Of a stretch of 64,000 bases of DNA, positions 1-7,599 are shown in pieces. The stretch covers positions 475,475-539,474 of the forward strand of contig NZ_LITM01000005.1 of NCBI RefSeq assembly GCF_001275675.1. The letters are read 5' to 3'. Every line of letters begins with the position of its first letter. Position 1 is the stretch's first letter. Under the pieces are notes generated by a model, which saw nothing but the letters and a program-made list of their open reading frames with translations, was not told where the DNA came from and did not search any database. The DNA comes from Lysinibacillus sp. FJAT-14745. Its GTDB lineage: Bacteria > Bacillota > Bacilli > Bacillales_A > Planococcaceae. Position numbers and translations under genes: made by a program.

Positions 1-138
1 GCCCCACAAATCCCCTTTACCTGAAGAACGAATAAATTCGTCTGTTTTAGTAGTTGGCGATGCTGTATTTTTTGTCGTATTTCTCTGATGCATATTTTCA
101 AAAAAATTACTATGTGTTTGTCCAATTTTCCCTATCAT
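1..138 (-). CDS. N-terminal part of an unidentified protein, runs off left edge
   Basis: An ATG at 138-136 opens a frame with no stop for 46 codons up to the window edge. It begins MIGKIGQTHSNFFENM. A purine-rich ribosome site (AAGGGTGG) lies about 8 bases upstream of the ATG. The residues are polar, with no signal peptide or membrane segment in the visible part. I do not recognise the family. The start looks real because of the ribosome site; the function is unknown. Confidence 0.5.
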   Translation of the reverse strand, partial: MIGKIGQTHSNFFENMHQRNTTKNTASPTTKTDEFIRSSGKGDLWG

Positions 139-207
139 TTTCTAACCACCCTTTTTATCTTTGTAATTTTATCGACAAAAAAGGGAGATATTTGAATTTC
201 AAATAGT

Positions 208-232
208 TGCCAAAGCGTGGTTTGGGGACATA
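208..232. repeat. first copy of a CAAAGCG motif flanking the 132-aa gene
   Basis: Contains CAAAGCGTGGTTTGGG. A close copy (CAAAGCGTCGTTTGGG) is at 842-866, on the other side of the 374-772 gene. The two copies are in the same orientation and bracket about 0.6 kb with one gene. Each contains a small CAAA/TTTG stem. The meaning is unknown. Confidence 0.4.
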
Positions 233-245
233 CTGATTATGAGCA

Positions 246-284
246 GCAAAAAACAAACACCTCATTCAATTGAATGGGGTGTTT
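246..284 (-). terminator. Rho-independent terminator, probably bidirectional
   Basis: An inverted repeat, AAACACCTCATT paired with AATGGGGTGTTT through CAATTG, is followed on the minus strand by TTTGTTTTTT. It lies about 90 bases downstream of the stop codon of the 374-772 gene. A short T run also follows on the plus strand. Confidence 0.7.
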
Positions 285-373
285 TACTCCCTAAACTTTC
301 ACTTGGGAATGTTTTATTGAATTTTGTTGTATAAATTTCAAGTTCATTTCTAAAAATTCAGATTTATTTTTGT

Positions 374-772
374 TTATAGATTCTGTCGATTTAATGGACA
401 ATGGTTATTTGACAACAGTTGTAATAACAATTTTCTTGTTTGCTCAAAGGTTTTATATTCCTGAAAGAAATGATTATAGTTTGCTATTCGGCCTTCAAAA
501 AATTCATATTGATTATAGTATTCAAAAAAAGACTTATATAGCATGTCAATTTTTCCTTGTGGAATTTGATTTATCTTATCCCCTAAAACATAACTTAACG
601 TTCCAGCTATGTTCACACAGTAATAACGAAAATCTTCATAGAAATCCACCTCATCCGATAAATTCAAAAATTCTGTTCGATAATCTTCACATATTTTATT
701 AATATCTCTAGTAGGAAATGGCTTTTCTAATTCGGTTTTAATTTCAGCTAGTTGTTTTAAAATACCATCCAT
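374..772 (-). CDS. hypothetical protein, YxiJ-like (possible immunity-type protein)
   Basis: A 132-residue cytoplasmic protein with no signal peptide or membrane helix. It is rich in aromatic and acidic residues (KPFPTRDI near residue 20, NIAGTLSYVLGDK near 55-67). The N-terminal KPFP-R-I pattern and the AGTLSY stretch recall the Bacillus YxiJ family. Such genes often sit in accessory clusters downstream of polymorphic toxin genes; that family link is from memory and uncertain. The ATG at 772 has a good GGGGTG site about 6 bases upstream. It is flanked by a terminator on its left, and by a CAAAGCG motif and the group II intron on its right. An immunity role is inference only. Confidence 0.55.
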   Translation of the reverse strand: MDGILKQLAEIKTELEKPFPTRDINKICEDYRTEFLNLSDEVDFYEDFRYYCVNIAGTLSYVLGDKINQIPQGKIDMLYKSFFEYYNQYEFFEGRIANYNHFFQEYKTFEQTRKLLLQLLSNNHCPLNRQNL

Positions 773-841
773 ATTTTCACCCCTATAAGTGTGTCATTCA
801 TCTATTTTATCAAATTTGCTTATTAGACAGAGCACAAACCT

Positions 842-866
842 TCTCAAAGCGTCGTTTGGGAAAGTT
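842..866. repeat. second copy of the CAAAGCG motif
   Basis: CAAAGCGTCGTTTGGG, same orientation as the copy at 208-232. It lies about 10 bases left of the interrupted cassette core at 875/3473. Confidence 0.4.
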
Positions 867-882
867 TTTGAAATGCTTGTTG

Positions 883-3472
883 ATACAGATAGGTAAGCCT
901 TTGAAATTATCGCCAGCTTTTCCCCCTGTTCACACCGTACGTGCGACTTTCATCGCATACGGCGTTCCAACTAATCCAATTTATTCTTTCTATGTCTTAA
1001 GCAGACGAGTGCTTTTCTTCCATTATTAGATTATTTCATTGTTACATTTCAGTCGTAAATTATTTACTTTTTCTATTTGCTTATTCGAAAGCTTTACAGC
1101 TTTTAAGAGTGTTTTAATTTTTGCCTTGTCTTTCAAATGTATAAGTTGATGTATAGTCTTATTCAAAATTATTAAGTTCGAATAACTATCATCTTTTGAA
1201 ATGTTAAACGGATTGATATGATGACAATGCCAATCATTAATACCTAATTCTTCACCTAAAATGGCACATTTGCCATACTGGGCAATGAACTTACTGATTC
1301 TGTTGTCGTTGTACTCAATAGATCTATTTGGAATGTAGTTTCTCATGATGTAAGAAAGAGTATTTTTATTGATAGCCTTTAAGCTATTATGAATTTTCGC
1401 TCTACCTTCGACTGTAAAATTACAAATTATTTGTGAAAAACCTAGTGTCTTTCTCCATCGTTGTGCATGGATAGGGACAAAAACCATGTTCTGTATCTTA
1501 TACAGTTTAGCCTTGTATCCCTTGTACCTCTTCTGTAAAGTCTTAGTCATCTCATGGAACCTTGCCTCGGTTCTAATATTCTTTAGTTGATTGTATAACG
1601 TCTTGCGTAGGTGGAGATTTAACTCATTCAGATTAATTGTAATTTGAGTTGCAGCTGAGTAATAGTTTTGTATTCCCATCACAACGGTATTAAAATTCCA
1701 AACTGTCTGAATACAAGGCTTTCTCTTGATTACCCTTATGGCTTCTTTTATCTTTTGGAAAGCATTTGCTTTAGCCTTTTTAGACATATCAGACTTTGCT
1801 ACATAACCAAATCTGGTCTTACCCTTTCTTATGGCTTTTATTGAAAAGCCTAGAAACTCCGATGAGTTTTTCTTTAAATTAACGACCTTTGATTTTTCTT
1901 CACTTGACTCCAAATGAAGCCTTTTTCTCAAGAAGTCTTTCAATGCGTAGTTCATTTTTATTGCGTTTGACCTAGTTCGGCACATTATTTTAAAATCGTC
2001 CGCATATCGGACAATGAAGCACTCTTTTAAAGCTGTTTTCTTTAAATGCTGATATTTACTGCCATTAGTGGAGTATGTATATCTGCTTTCAAACTTTTCC
2101 CATTGGTTACTAACCCACCAATCCAATTCATTTAATACAATGTTGGATAATAACGGTGACAGAATACCTCCTTGCGGAGTACCTTTTGTAGGAATACCCT
2201 CTCCTTCAATCTCTGCTTTTAGTAGCCTAGATATAATAGAGAGGAGTGATTTATCTCTTATGCCTAGAGACCATATTTGTTTTAAAAGCTTACTATGATT
2301 AACATTATCAAAGAAACCCTTAATATCTACATCAACACAATGATGAAGCCCAGTCTGATTGATAAGGAACTCAAGTCTAGCTTTGGCATGATGAGTGCTG
2401 CGATTCGGTCTAAACCCATAACTATGTTTATGGAATTTTGCTTCACAAATTGGCTCTAAAATTTGCAGTATGGATTGTTGAAAGATTCTATCCCAAATCG
2501 TTGGTATCCCTAAAGGTCTAGTTTTATCCTTTCCTTTAGGAATGAGAACCCGTCTTACTGGCTGTGGTTCATACCATTTAAACATAGCTTGAACTCTTGC
2601 TATTACATCTTCTACAGTTAAATGCAAGATAGCATTGATTGTTAATTTATCGGTTCCAGCAGTTTTGCTACCTGTATTTCTTTTGATGTTTCGGTAGACT
2701 AGACGTATATTGTCTTTAGAACTCATTAATTCTGTTAAGTCATAGAAGTGATGACCACTGACACTTTGAGCATAAAGTGTATCAAAACAATCTTGCATAC
2801 TATAATACTCATTGTGCCTCAATTTCTTCCGTTTCAATAAGTTGGTGACCCCTTTCGGAGTTAAACCTCTTTTAGTCTCACGAGAACCTTATTAACCGAT
2901 AAAGAACTGCCTTACTTGGTTGAATAAATCTTTATTAGTCTAGTGGCTATCCCTCCACGTTATCAGCTTACAACGTTGAATTATATCTATTATGGAATGA
3001 ACTTAGGTGCTTCCTCTAAGCCTGTTAGTATTCATACGCCTGTAACGTATCATGGATTTTCATATTAGTTAGTTTTACTCACCCACAACTAACCTCACAA
3101 TTTGGTGATATACACATTTCTATGTATCGTGCTTATAGACCCGTACATTCAGAAGTTTGTCAGCTTAACCTTTTATTTTAGGTTCATTCGCATTCTCACC
3201 ATATTCATTCAACTCAAGCATCATGATTTACACCACCCCCGCGGGTAGGCTTTCGACAGCCGAACTGTTACGGTAAATTCTTACGCCTTTTCACCGAGCT
3301 TATAACACTGTAATTCTTACTAAATCAAGTGCTATTCGACTAAGAGAGAACCCTTCTAGGCGTTACCCTATCATTTGATTCTTCGATATAACCCTTCAAT
3401 TCCGAGAGGAACTGCCTAGCCTTTACCAGATTGATGTAACCATCATCCATTTGAACTAGGAACATTTCGCAC
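883..3472 (-). mobile_element. group II intron, complete, inserted in a cassette core site
   Basis: The 5' end on the minus strand is GTGCG at 3472-3468, the group II consensus. Domain V is at about 931-966: a GCCGTATGCG / CGCACGTACGG stem with a GAAA loop. A domain VI stem follows, with CTTACCTAT and a terminal AT, giving a 3' end at 883. The intron carries a reverse transcriptase in the position expected for domain IV. Deleting 883-3472 joins TTGTTG to AAGTAA, and the restored TTGTTGAAGTAA is identical to the left arm of the core at 10829-10840. That supports both borders to the base. The intron is antisense to the core orientation used here. The domain structure looks intact, so it may be active. 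Confidence 0.88.
1026..2837 (-). CDS. group II intron reverse transcriptase/maturase with HNH domain
   Basis: A 603-residue LtrA-type protein. The N-terminal reverse transcriptase domain covers about residues 30-330, with the GTPQGG motif near 219-224 and the catalytic YADD at 278-281. A maturase (X) domain follows, then a C-terminal HNH nuclease region near 530-580 with the CHHINPF motif and further His and Asn ligands. It should splice its host intron and drive target-primed retrohoming. The length and domain order are complete, with no frameshift. The first codon is TTG, about 11 bases from an AAGGGG; an ATG at 2798 is an alternative start. The HNH domain separates it from group IIC maturases, which usually lack one. 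That matters because group IIC introns are the ones known to target integron attC sites. Confidence 0.93.
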   Translation of the reverse strand: MKRKKLRHNEYYSMQDCFDTLYAQSVSGHHFYDLTELMSSKDNIRLVYRNIKRNTGSKTAGTDKLTINAILHLTVEDVIARVQAMFKWYEPQPVRRVLIPKGKDKTRPLGIPTIWDRIFQQSILQILEPICEAKFHKHSYGFRPNRSTHHAKARLEFLINQTGLHHCVDVDIKGFFDNVNHSKLLKQIWSLGIRDKSLLSIISRLLKAEIEGEGIPTKGTPQGGILSPLLSNIVLNELDWWVSNQWEKFESRYTYSTNGSKYQHLKKTALKECFIVRYADDFKIMCRTRSNAIKMNYALKDFLRKRLHLESSEEKSKVVNLKKNSSEFLGFSIKAIRKGKTRFGYVAKSDMSKKAKANAFQKIKEAIRVIKRKPCIQTVWNFNTVVMGIQNYYSAATQITINLNELNLHLRKTLYNQLKNIRTEARFHEMTKTLQKRYKGYKAKLYKIQNMVFVPIHAQRWRKTLGFSQIICNFTVEGRAKIHNSLKAINKNTLSYIMRNYIPNRSIEYNDNRISKFIAQYGKCAILGEELGINDWHCHHINPFNISKDDSYSNLIILNKTIHQLIHLKDKAKIKTLLKAVKLSNKQIEKVNNLRLKCNNEII

Positions 3473-3502
3473 AAGTAAAGCACCCCGTTAGTCGAATAAA
3501 TC
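3473..3502 (+). repeat. cassette core site a (interrupted by the intron)
   Basis: The right part is AAGTAAAGCACCCCG followed by TTAGTCGAATAA. The missing left part, CTTGTTG, is at 876-882 on the far side of the intron. GTTAG is at 3487-3491. The stop codon of the neighbouring kinase gene ends only a few bases to the right, so gene and core are tightly packed. Confidence 0.75.
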
Positions 3503-3506
3503 GGAA

Positions 3507-4361
3507 TTAAAAAATATCTGATTCAATTGTCCACTTTAAACGTCTAATCCATTCCTGCTTTACATCTTGTTGTGCATTTTTGACTTTATTTAATACATTC
3601 CAAACTTTATATACACAATATGCTTTTAGTTTTTCAGGAGATAATTCAATAGGAGTATTTATTTTATACGCTTCAATAAACAAGGAGTTCAATAAAGGAG
3701 CATGTTTAGGATAATGAAGTTTAGTAAACCAGCATACCCAACCAATATCTGTTAATGGATTTGCCCATTCAGACCATTCCCAATCTAAGACGGTAAGGCT
3801 ATTATTGTCTGTATATAAAACATTGTGCATTCCATAATCCCCATGTGTTAATACCCATTCTTCCTTTGTATCGTTGATTTTTATTAATACCCCTTGTGAA
3901 ATTTGTTTGAGGTTTTCAGGGACAAAATCTAAGTTTAAGTTTAGGTCTTGTAAATTACATTCCTTTATTCCTTTTGAGACAAAATTATATTTCATGGAGT
4001 GGGTACTTTTAGAAAGAGACTCCCCTAAACTTTTATACAAATCTTTGGTTCGTTCTAACTCATCGTTGTCTAAAATAGATTGTCCATTTTTACCTTTTCG
4101 GTACTCCATTACAACTAACTGAACATTATCTGTTTCAATAAAGTCATAAATTTTCGGAACTACACCTGTTTTTTGAGTGATTTTTAAACAATTGACCTCA
4201 TTTTTAATATCCTTGTTGAAAGAATTTGCCACTTTAACAACTAAAGGAAGATTCGTTCCATTTAATAAAAATGTTGCATTAGTATATCCCCCAGTTAAAC
4301 GAACAGGTGTAAAATCACCATATTTATCTTTCAAATACTTTTTCAAAATTTGTTCTATCAA
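3507..4361 (-). CDS. APH/choline-kinase family phosphotransferase
   Basis: About 284 residues in the protein-kinase-like fold of aminoglycoside phosphotransferases. The catalytic loop HGDYGMHN and the metal-binding LDWEWSEWANP are both present; the N-terminal lobe has the glycine-rich RLTGGYTNATFLL followed by the lysine region VVKVA. The substrate cannot be read from sequence: antibiotic, choline and other small alcohols are all possible. An in-frame ATG at 4439 exists. I prefer TTG at 4361, because a GGGAGTG site lies 5-7 bases upstream and the ATG has none. The gene fills the interval between core a and core b1 almost completely, which is what a single-gene cassette looks like. All key residues are present. 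Confidence 0.8.
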   Translation of the reverse strand: MIEQILKKYLKDKYGDFTPVRLTGGYTNATFLLNGTNLPLVVKVANSFNKDIKNEVNCLKITQKTGVVPKIYDFIETDNVQLVVMEYRKGKNGQSILDNDELERTKDLYKSLGESLSKSTHSMKYNFVSKGIKECNLQDLNLNLDFVPENLKQISQGVLIKINDTKEEWVLTHGDYGMHNVLYTDNNSLTVLDWEWSEWANPLTDIGWVCWFTKLHYPKHAPLLNSLFIEAYKINTPIELSPEKLKAYCVYKVWNVLNKVKNAQQDVKQEWIRRLKWTIESDIF

Positions 4362-4442
4362 ATTAACACTCCCAATCGTTCTTATCCACATATTACTATA
4401 TAGGTAAAAATAGCCCATCTGAATCATTAAGTTTAACATATC

Positions 4443-4475
4443 ATATTAAACTATCCTGCCCCGTTAGTTCAATAA
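4443..4475 (+). repeat. cassette core site b1
   Basis: Left arm ATATTAAACTAT, spacer CCTGCCCCG, right arm TTAGTTCAATAA. GTTAG is at 4463-4467. Only 58 bp separate it from core b2. Confidence 0.8.
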
Positions 4476-4501
4476 AAAAGAGCTGCCTATGCAACTCCAT
4501 G
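4476..4501. other. hairpin filling the b1-b2 mini-interval
   Basis: GAGCTGC and GCAACTC pair around CTAT. On the minus strand the stem is followed by six Ts, so it can also act as a Rho-independent terminator reading toward the kinase gene. Nothing else fits in this 58 bp interval. Confidence 0.65.
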
Positions 4502-4534
4502 TTCTTCAAGTAAAGCCCCCGTTAGTTTAATAAG
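4502..4534 (+). repeat. cassette core site b2
   Basis: Left arm TTCTTCAAGTAA, spacer AGCCCCCG, right arm TTAGTTTAATAA. GTTAG is at 4521-4525. Confidence 0.8.
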
Positions 4535-4724
4535 TTCTTCAAACTACATATGATATTAATAATTTTGAGGTATTTTTATAAGATAACTATTCATTATTTA
4601 CTTTCTTAGATAATCTCTTCTTCATTATCATTCCAACTAATTGTGCAGACTGGTTTATCCTTTTCAATAGAAAATGAAGAAGTCATTGGTTTCAGTGAGA
4701 AAAGATTCGAAAAGATTTATTTCT

Positions 4725-4750
4725 AAAAAGCCGAGATATTCGGCTTTTTT
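4725..4750 (-). terminator. Rho-independent terminator of the 103-aa gene
   Basis: AAAAGCCGA / TTCGGCTTTT stem with GATA loop, overlapping the stop codon at 4749. A T run on each side makes it potentially bidirectional. The 190 bases to its left, up to core b2, hold no gene I can support. Confidence 0.8.
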
Positions 4751-5051
4751 ATGCTTCAGAAATTCCTATCCCAAAGCTAACTAATAATAAAAATATAGTC
4801 AAAATTACAAAACATAGACTATTGACAAAGACACTTAAAATTATAATATTTGTTTTTTTAGTTCTAATTCCCATCACCATTGAAACAATAAATCCAATAT
4901 CTATTAATGCTAATAGCCATAAACAAATAGTTAGGTATGGTTCATTCACGAAACGACTAATAAAGAAAACTGCAAAAGTAGCTATGACTAATATAAGCGT
5001 AAAGATTATTGGCCTCGATTCTTTGCGAATAACTTGAAGATCACTTTCCAT
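4749..5051 (-). CDS. small integral membrane protein, unknown function
   Basis: About 100 residues with three to four hydrophobic segments: IIFTLILVIATFAVFFI, YLTICLWLLALIDIGFIV, and a C-terminal stretch ending in FLLLVSFGIG. The N-terminus is charged (ESDLQVIRKESR). I do not recognise a family. The open frame starts three codons further up at a GTG, but that GTG is part of the GAGAGGTGA ribosome site, so ATG at 5051 is the likely start. It is the only gene between cores b2 and c1 and is followed by its own terminator, so it forms a self-contained cassette. Confidence 0.6.
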   Translation of the reverse strand: MESDLQVIRKESRPIIFTLILVIATFAVFFISRFVNEPYLTICLWLLALIDIGFIVSMVMGIRTKKTNIIILSVFVNSLCFVILTIFLLLVSFGIGISEA

Positions 5052-5151
5052 CAAAATCACCTCTCTGTATCTTTCATAATTTATTTGCTATACAAATTTA
5101 TTCAACCCCCTCAGTCTCATTTAATTAGATTATACCAAAATAATCCAAACC

Positions 5152-5186
5152 CTTATTGAACTATTCTGCCCCGTTAGCTCAACAAG
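5152..5186 (+). repeat. cassette core site c1
   Basis: Left arm TTATTGAACTAT, spacer TCTGCCCCG, right arm TTAGCTCAACAA. The arms are near-perfect inverted repeats. GTTAG is at 5173-5177. Confidence 0.85.
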
Positions 5187-5218
5187 AAACAAGATGCTAC
5201 CGGTGCACCACCTTGTTT
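5187..5218. other. hairpin filling the c1-c2 mini-interval
   Basis: AAACAAG and CTTGTTT form the outer stem around a GC-rich inner part containing TACCGGTGCACC. The interval between the two GTTAG motifs is 59 bp and carries no gene. Confidence 0.7.
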
Positions 5219-5245
5219 AACTCTTGCACCCGTTAGTCAAATAAG
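5212..5245 (+). repeat. cassette core site c2
   Basis: Left arm TTGTTTAACTCT, spacer TGCACCCG, right arm TTAGTCAAATAA. GTTAG is at 5232-5236. The left arm overlaps the descending strand of the preceding hairpin. Confidence 0.8.
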
Positions 5246-5322
5246 TACCTTATTTTCTATTACACTTTATAATCAAACTGTGTAAGTTTCCGTAATAATG
5301 TATTTAACAGGAGGTTTTATTT

Positions 5323-5784
5323 ATGACACAAAAAGATGAACAATTTATGGAAATAGCCATTAAAATGGCTTTAAAAGCTAGAGAAGATGGTAATGAACCA
5401 TTCGGTGCTATATTGGTAAAAAATAACAAAATTGTGATGTGTGGTGAAAATGAAATAAATAGTAATTGTGATCCTACACACCATGCTGAAATTGGACTTA
5501 TACGCACATTTTGCTCTGAGAACAATATTTTTGATCTTAGTGAATATACTTTATATACTAGCTGTGAACCTTGCGTAATGTGTACAGGGGCTATGGTATG
5601 GTCTAATTTAGGAAAAATAGTCTACAGTGTATCACACGATCAACTAGCAGAAATTGCAGGCAGTAATATAATGATTTCGTGTAAAGAAGTTATTGAAAAA
5701 AGCCCAAATAAGCCGATCTTAGTTGAACAAGTTTTAAATGCCGAAGGGCTAAAAGTATTTGAAGGATACACATTTACCCATTAA
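5323..5784 (+). CDS. nucleoside/guanine deaminase-like zinc enzyme
   Basis: 153 residues with the cytidine-deaminase-superfamily zinc site complete: H54 with catalytic E56 in HAE, and C84 and C87 in CEPCVMC. Overall it resembles the GuaD and TadA-like branch (EPFGAIL near the N-terminus, TSCEPC core). It probably hydrolyses an amino group on a purine or related base; the exact substrate is not readable. ATG at 5323 has AGGAGG 7 bases upstream, and a TATAAT-like box lies at about 5266. The gene is on the plus strand, opposite to most cassette genes here. Its own terminator lies at 5808-5850, inside the interval between cores c2 and d. Confidence 0.85.
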   Translation: MTQKDEQFMEIAIKMALKAREDGNEPFGAILVKNNKIVMCGENEINSNCDPTHHAEIGLIRTFCSENNIFDLSEYTLYTSCEPCVMCTGAMVWSNLGKIVYSVSHDQLAEIAGSNIMISCKEVIEKSPNKPILVEQVLNAEGLKVFEGYTFTH

Positions 5785-5807
5785 CTTTATAGGAAATATC
5801 ACTGTTT

Positions 5808-5850
5808 ATCCATGGTATTCAAGTTATTCTGAATATCATGGATATTTTTG
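5808..5850 (+). terminator. Rho-independent terminator of the deaminase gene
   Basis: ATCCATGGTATTCA pairs with TGAATATCATGGAT (one mismatch), followed by a T-rich stretch, 24 bases after the stop codon. Confidence 0.8.
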
Positions 5851-5922
5851 TTCTCATTATGTCGAAGTAAGTGTCGAATGAGACCTAAAGACTCCCTTTC
5901 ATTAATTAATTAATTGATTAAT

Positions 5923-5955
5923 TAATTAAATTAAACTGCACCGTTAGTAAAATCA
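5923..5955 (+). repeat. cassette core site d
   Basis: Left arm AATTAAATTAA, spacer ACTGCACCG, right arm TTAGTAAAATCA. GTTAG is at 5943-5947. It is preceded by a run of TTAA/AATT repeats (5902-5934) that can fold on itself. The right arm is weaker than in b or c. Confidence 0.7.
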
Positions 5956-6019
5956 CTCCTTATGTCTAGAATTCTATTAAGTTGTCAATAATCCCTTTTA
6001 TATTACTATTTTAGGGGGG

Positions 6020-6865
6020 ATGGAATTGTTACTGTCAAAAGCATGGACTTTGTTTGAAGCTGATAAACGAATAGAGGGCTTTTCATCACAAACGCTGAAG
6101 GCCTACCGGTTACAGTCTTTTCTATTAATTGGTTATTTTAAGGATATAGAGATGGAATTGCTTGACACCAATCAACTGAAGGAGTATCTTGCTATATCCG
6201 GCAAGCACTTAAAACCAGCTAGTCTTGCACACCGTATTCGCTTTATGAAATCATTTTTTCGTTGGTCTCATGAAGAAGGATACCTGAGTAAGAATCCAAC
6301 TTCCAAAATTAAAGAACCGAAAGTAGGAAAGCGGATACCCAAGTATTTAACCGAACGGGAGATTGAACACCTCCGTGAATCCTGTCATTCCGCAATGGAA
6401 AAAGCGATTTTCGAATTCATGTTTTCTACTGGTTGCCGAATTGGAGAAATAGTTGCGTTAGAAAAGAACCATATTAATTGGTCCAATCAATCCGCAATCG
6501 TTAGAGGAAAAGGTGATAAGGAAAGGGAGGTTTATTTTAATACGCGTTGTGACATATGGCTTAAACGTTATATTGAAAGCCGTACTGACAATAATCCTGC
6601 CATCTTTGTGACAGTAAGGCAGCCACATAAAATGAGTGTTGCCCAAATGCGATACATCATCAAGCGGATATCAAATCGTGCTGAAATCAATAAAGAAATT
6701 CATCCACACCAACTTAGACACAGCTATGCAACTCATTTGTTGAACAATGGAGCTCCCATAGAAGTCATACAAAGTCTTATGGGGCATGAGAAAAGCGAAA
6801 CGACTAGGATCTACGCTCAATTAAGCGGGAGGCTAAGGAAAGAGTATTATCAGAAGTACTTTTAA
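6020..6865 (+). CDS. tyrosine recombinase (XerC/D-like), candidate cassette integrase
   Basis: 281 residues with an N-terminal SAM-like core-binding domain (about 1-95) and a C-terminal catalytic domain. All catalytic residues are present: R140 in TGCRIGEI, K164 in RGKGDKERE, H230 and R233 in HPHQLRH, H256 in LMGH, and the nucleophile Y265 in TRIYAQ. The size and layout match stand-alone XerC/XerD-type enzymes, not large phage integrases with an arm-binding domain. It lies between cores d and e, so it is itself arranged as a cassette. A GGGGGG site touches the ATG at 6020, so the TTG at 6026 may be the real start. By position and family it is the best candidate for acting on the GTTAG cores. 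That link is inference; a host Xer or an unlinked integrase could be responsible. Confidence 0.93.
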   Translation: MELLLSKAWTLFEADKRIEGFSSQTLKAYRLQSFLLIGYFKDIEMELLDTNQLKEYLAISGKHLKPASLAHRIRFMKSFFRWSHEEGYLSKNPTSKIKEPKVGKRIPKYLTEREIEHLRESCHSAMEKAIFEFMFSTGCRIGEIVALEKNHINWSNQSAIVRGKGDKEREVYFNTRCDIWLKRYIESRTDNNPAIFVTVRQPHKMSVAQMRYIIKRISNRAEINKEIHPHQLRHSYATHLLNNGAPIEVIQSLMGHEKSETTRIYAQLSGRLRKEYYQKYF

Positions 6866-6873
6866 ATGTAAAA

Positions 6874-6901
6874 GGAGCAAAGTCTTTTAAGACTTTGCTC
6901 C
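6874..6901. terminator. perfect hairpin after the recombinase, next to core e
   Basis: GGAGCAAAGTC / GACTTTGCTCC, 11 paired bases around TTTTAA, with no T tract after it. It directly abuts core e. Confidence 0.7.
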
Positions 6902-6935
6902 ACTTAACTAAAGCACCCCGTTAGATGAATTAAAG
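6900..6935 (+). repeat. cassette core site e
   Basis: Left arm CCACTTAACTAA, spacer AGCACCCCG, right arm TTAGATGAATTA. GTTAG is at 6920-6924. Confidence 0.8.
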
Positions 6936-7010
6936 GACATTTATTATAGAAAGCAACTGAATATTTTATTGGATTCTCATATGAACTATCATTAATTTAC
7001 ACTATTTAAC

Positions 7011-7511
7011 CTAACTCTGATACCAATATAAAAAGAGGTCATTCATTGTTGAAGCGTGCCCCTGTTGTCTTAGCATGGTTGTTATGTTACCTCGATGATA
7101 GGTACCATGGTTAGCAACATGAAATAAAATTTCTGAGTATGCAGTCTCTCTAGCACCTGACCAAGGATTATTCAAATTAATTTTTTGTTCTAAATCTTTT
7201 TGGCTATTCATCCATTCTTCATACTGTGAAGCTAGTTCTTCGAAAGACTGAATAAATTCATCTACAGAATATAAATTAGTCTTTTCTAATAATGACATAG
7301 AAGCTTCCAATGCTTCTTGCATACCAATTCCTTTAAGTACTTGTAACCACATTACATCTACTACATAGATATGGCTAAACGTTTGAGCAATATTTGGATA
7401 TGAACTATTAGCCTCTTTATATAGGACATTGTTTGGTAATTCTTTTATTCTTTCTAGTAACACCTTATTAGCCCAAAGATGGTACTTATACATATTTTTT
7501 GCATGATTCAT
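7011..7511 (-). CDS. DinB-family protein
   Basis: 166 residues of the DinB/YfiT four-helix-bundle fold. The metal-ligand pattern is visible as H47 in TFSHIY plus H135 and H139 in NHGTYHRGN. These are cytoplasmic metalloproteins, several of which act as thiol-dependent transferases; the substrate here is unknown. The ATG at 7511 has an AAGGAG site 10 bases upstream. It is the last gene of a minus-strand trio (YdeI-like, WYL regulator, DinB) between cores e and f. A terminator between the WYL gene and this one suggests separate transcription. The WYL neighbour may regulate it, as such pairs are common. Confidence 0.85.
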   Translation of the reverse strand: MNHAKNMYKYHLWANKVLLERIKELPNNVLYKEANSSYPNIAQTFSHIYVVDVMWLQVLKGIGMQEALEASMSLLEKTNLYSVDEFIQSFEELASQYEEWMNSQKDLEQKINLNNPWSGARETAYSEILFHVANHGTYHRGNITTMLRQQGHASTMNDLFLYWYQS

Positions 7512-7565
7512 TTAACATCTACTCCTTTAGCTCTGTTTTTTAAAAGTCGATATCTAGATTATAAA

Positions 7566-7599
7566 AAAAGATATATGACAGCAGCTTGTCATATATCTT
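7566..7599 (-). terminator. Rho-independent terminator overlapping the WYL gene stop
   Basis: AAGATATATGACA / TGTCATATATCTT with a 6-base loop, followed on the minus strand by a run of Ts. The stop codon of the regulator lies inside the stem. Confidence 0.85.

Noticed and set aside
2068..2298. Plus-strand open frame within the intron reverse transcriptase gene
   Set aside because: Shadow of the maturase gene in the other strand; no ribosome site or homology.
4535..4724. Possible gene remnant between core b2 and the 103-aa gene
   Set aside because: Short protein-like stretches in several frames but no family, start or ribosome site; cannot be supported.
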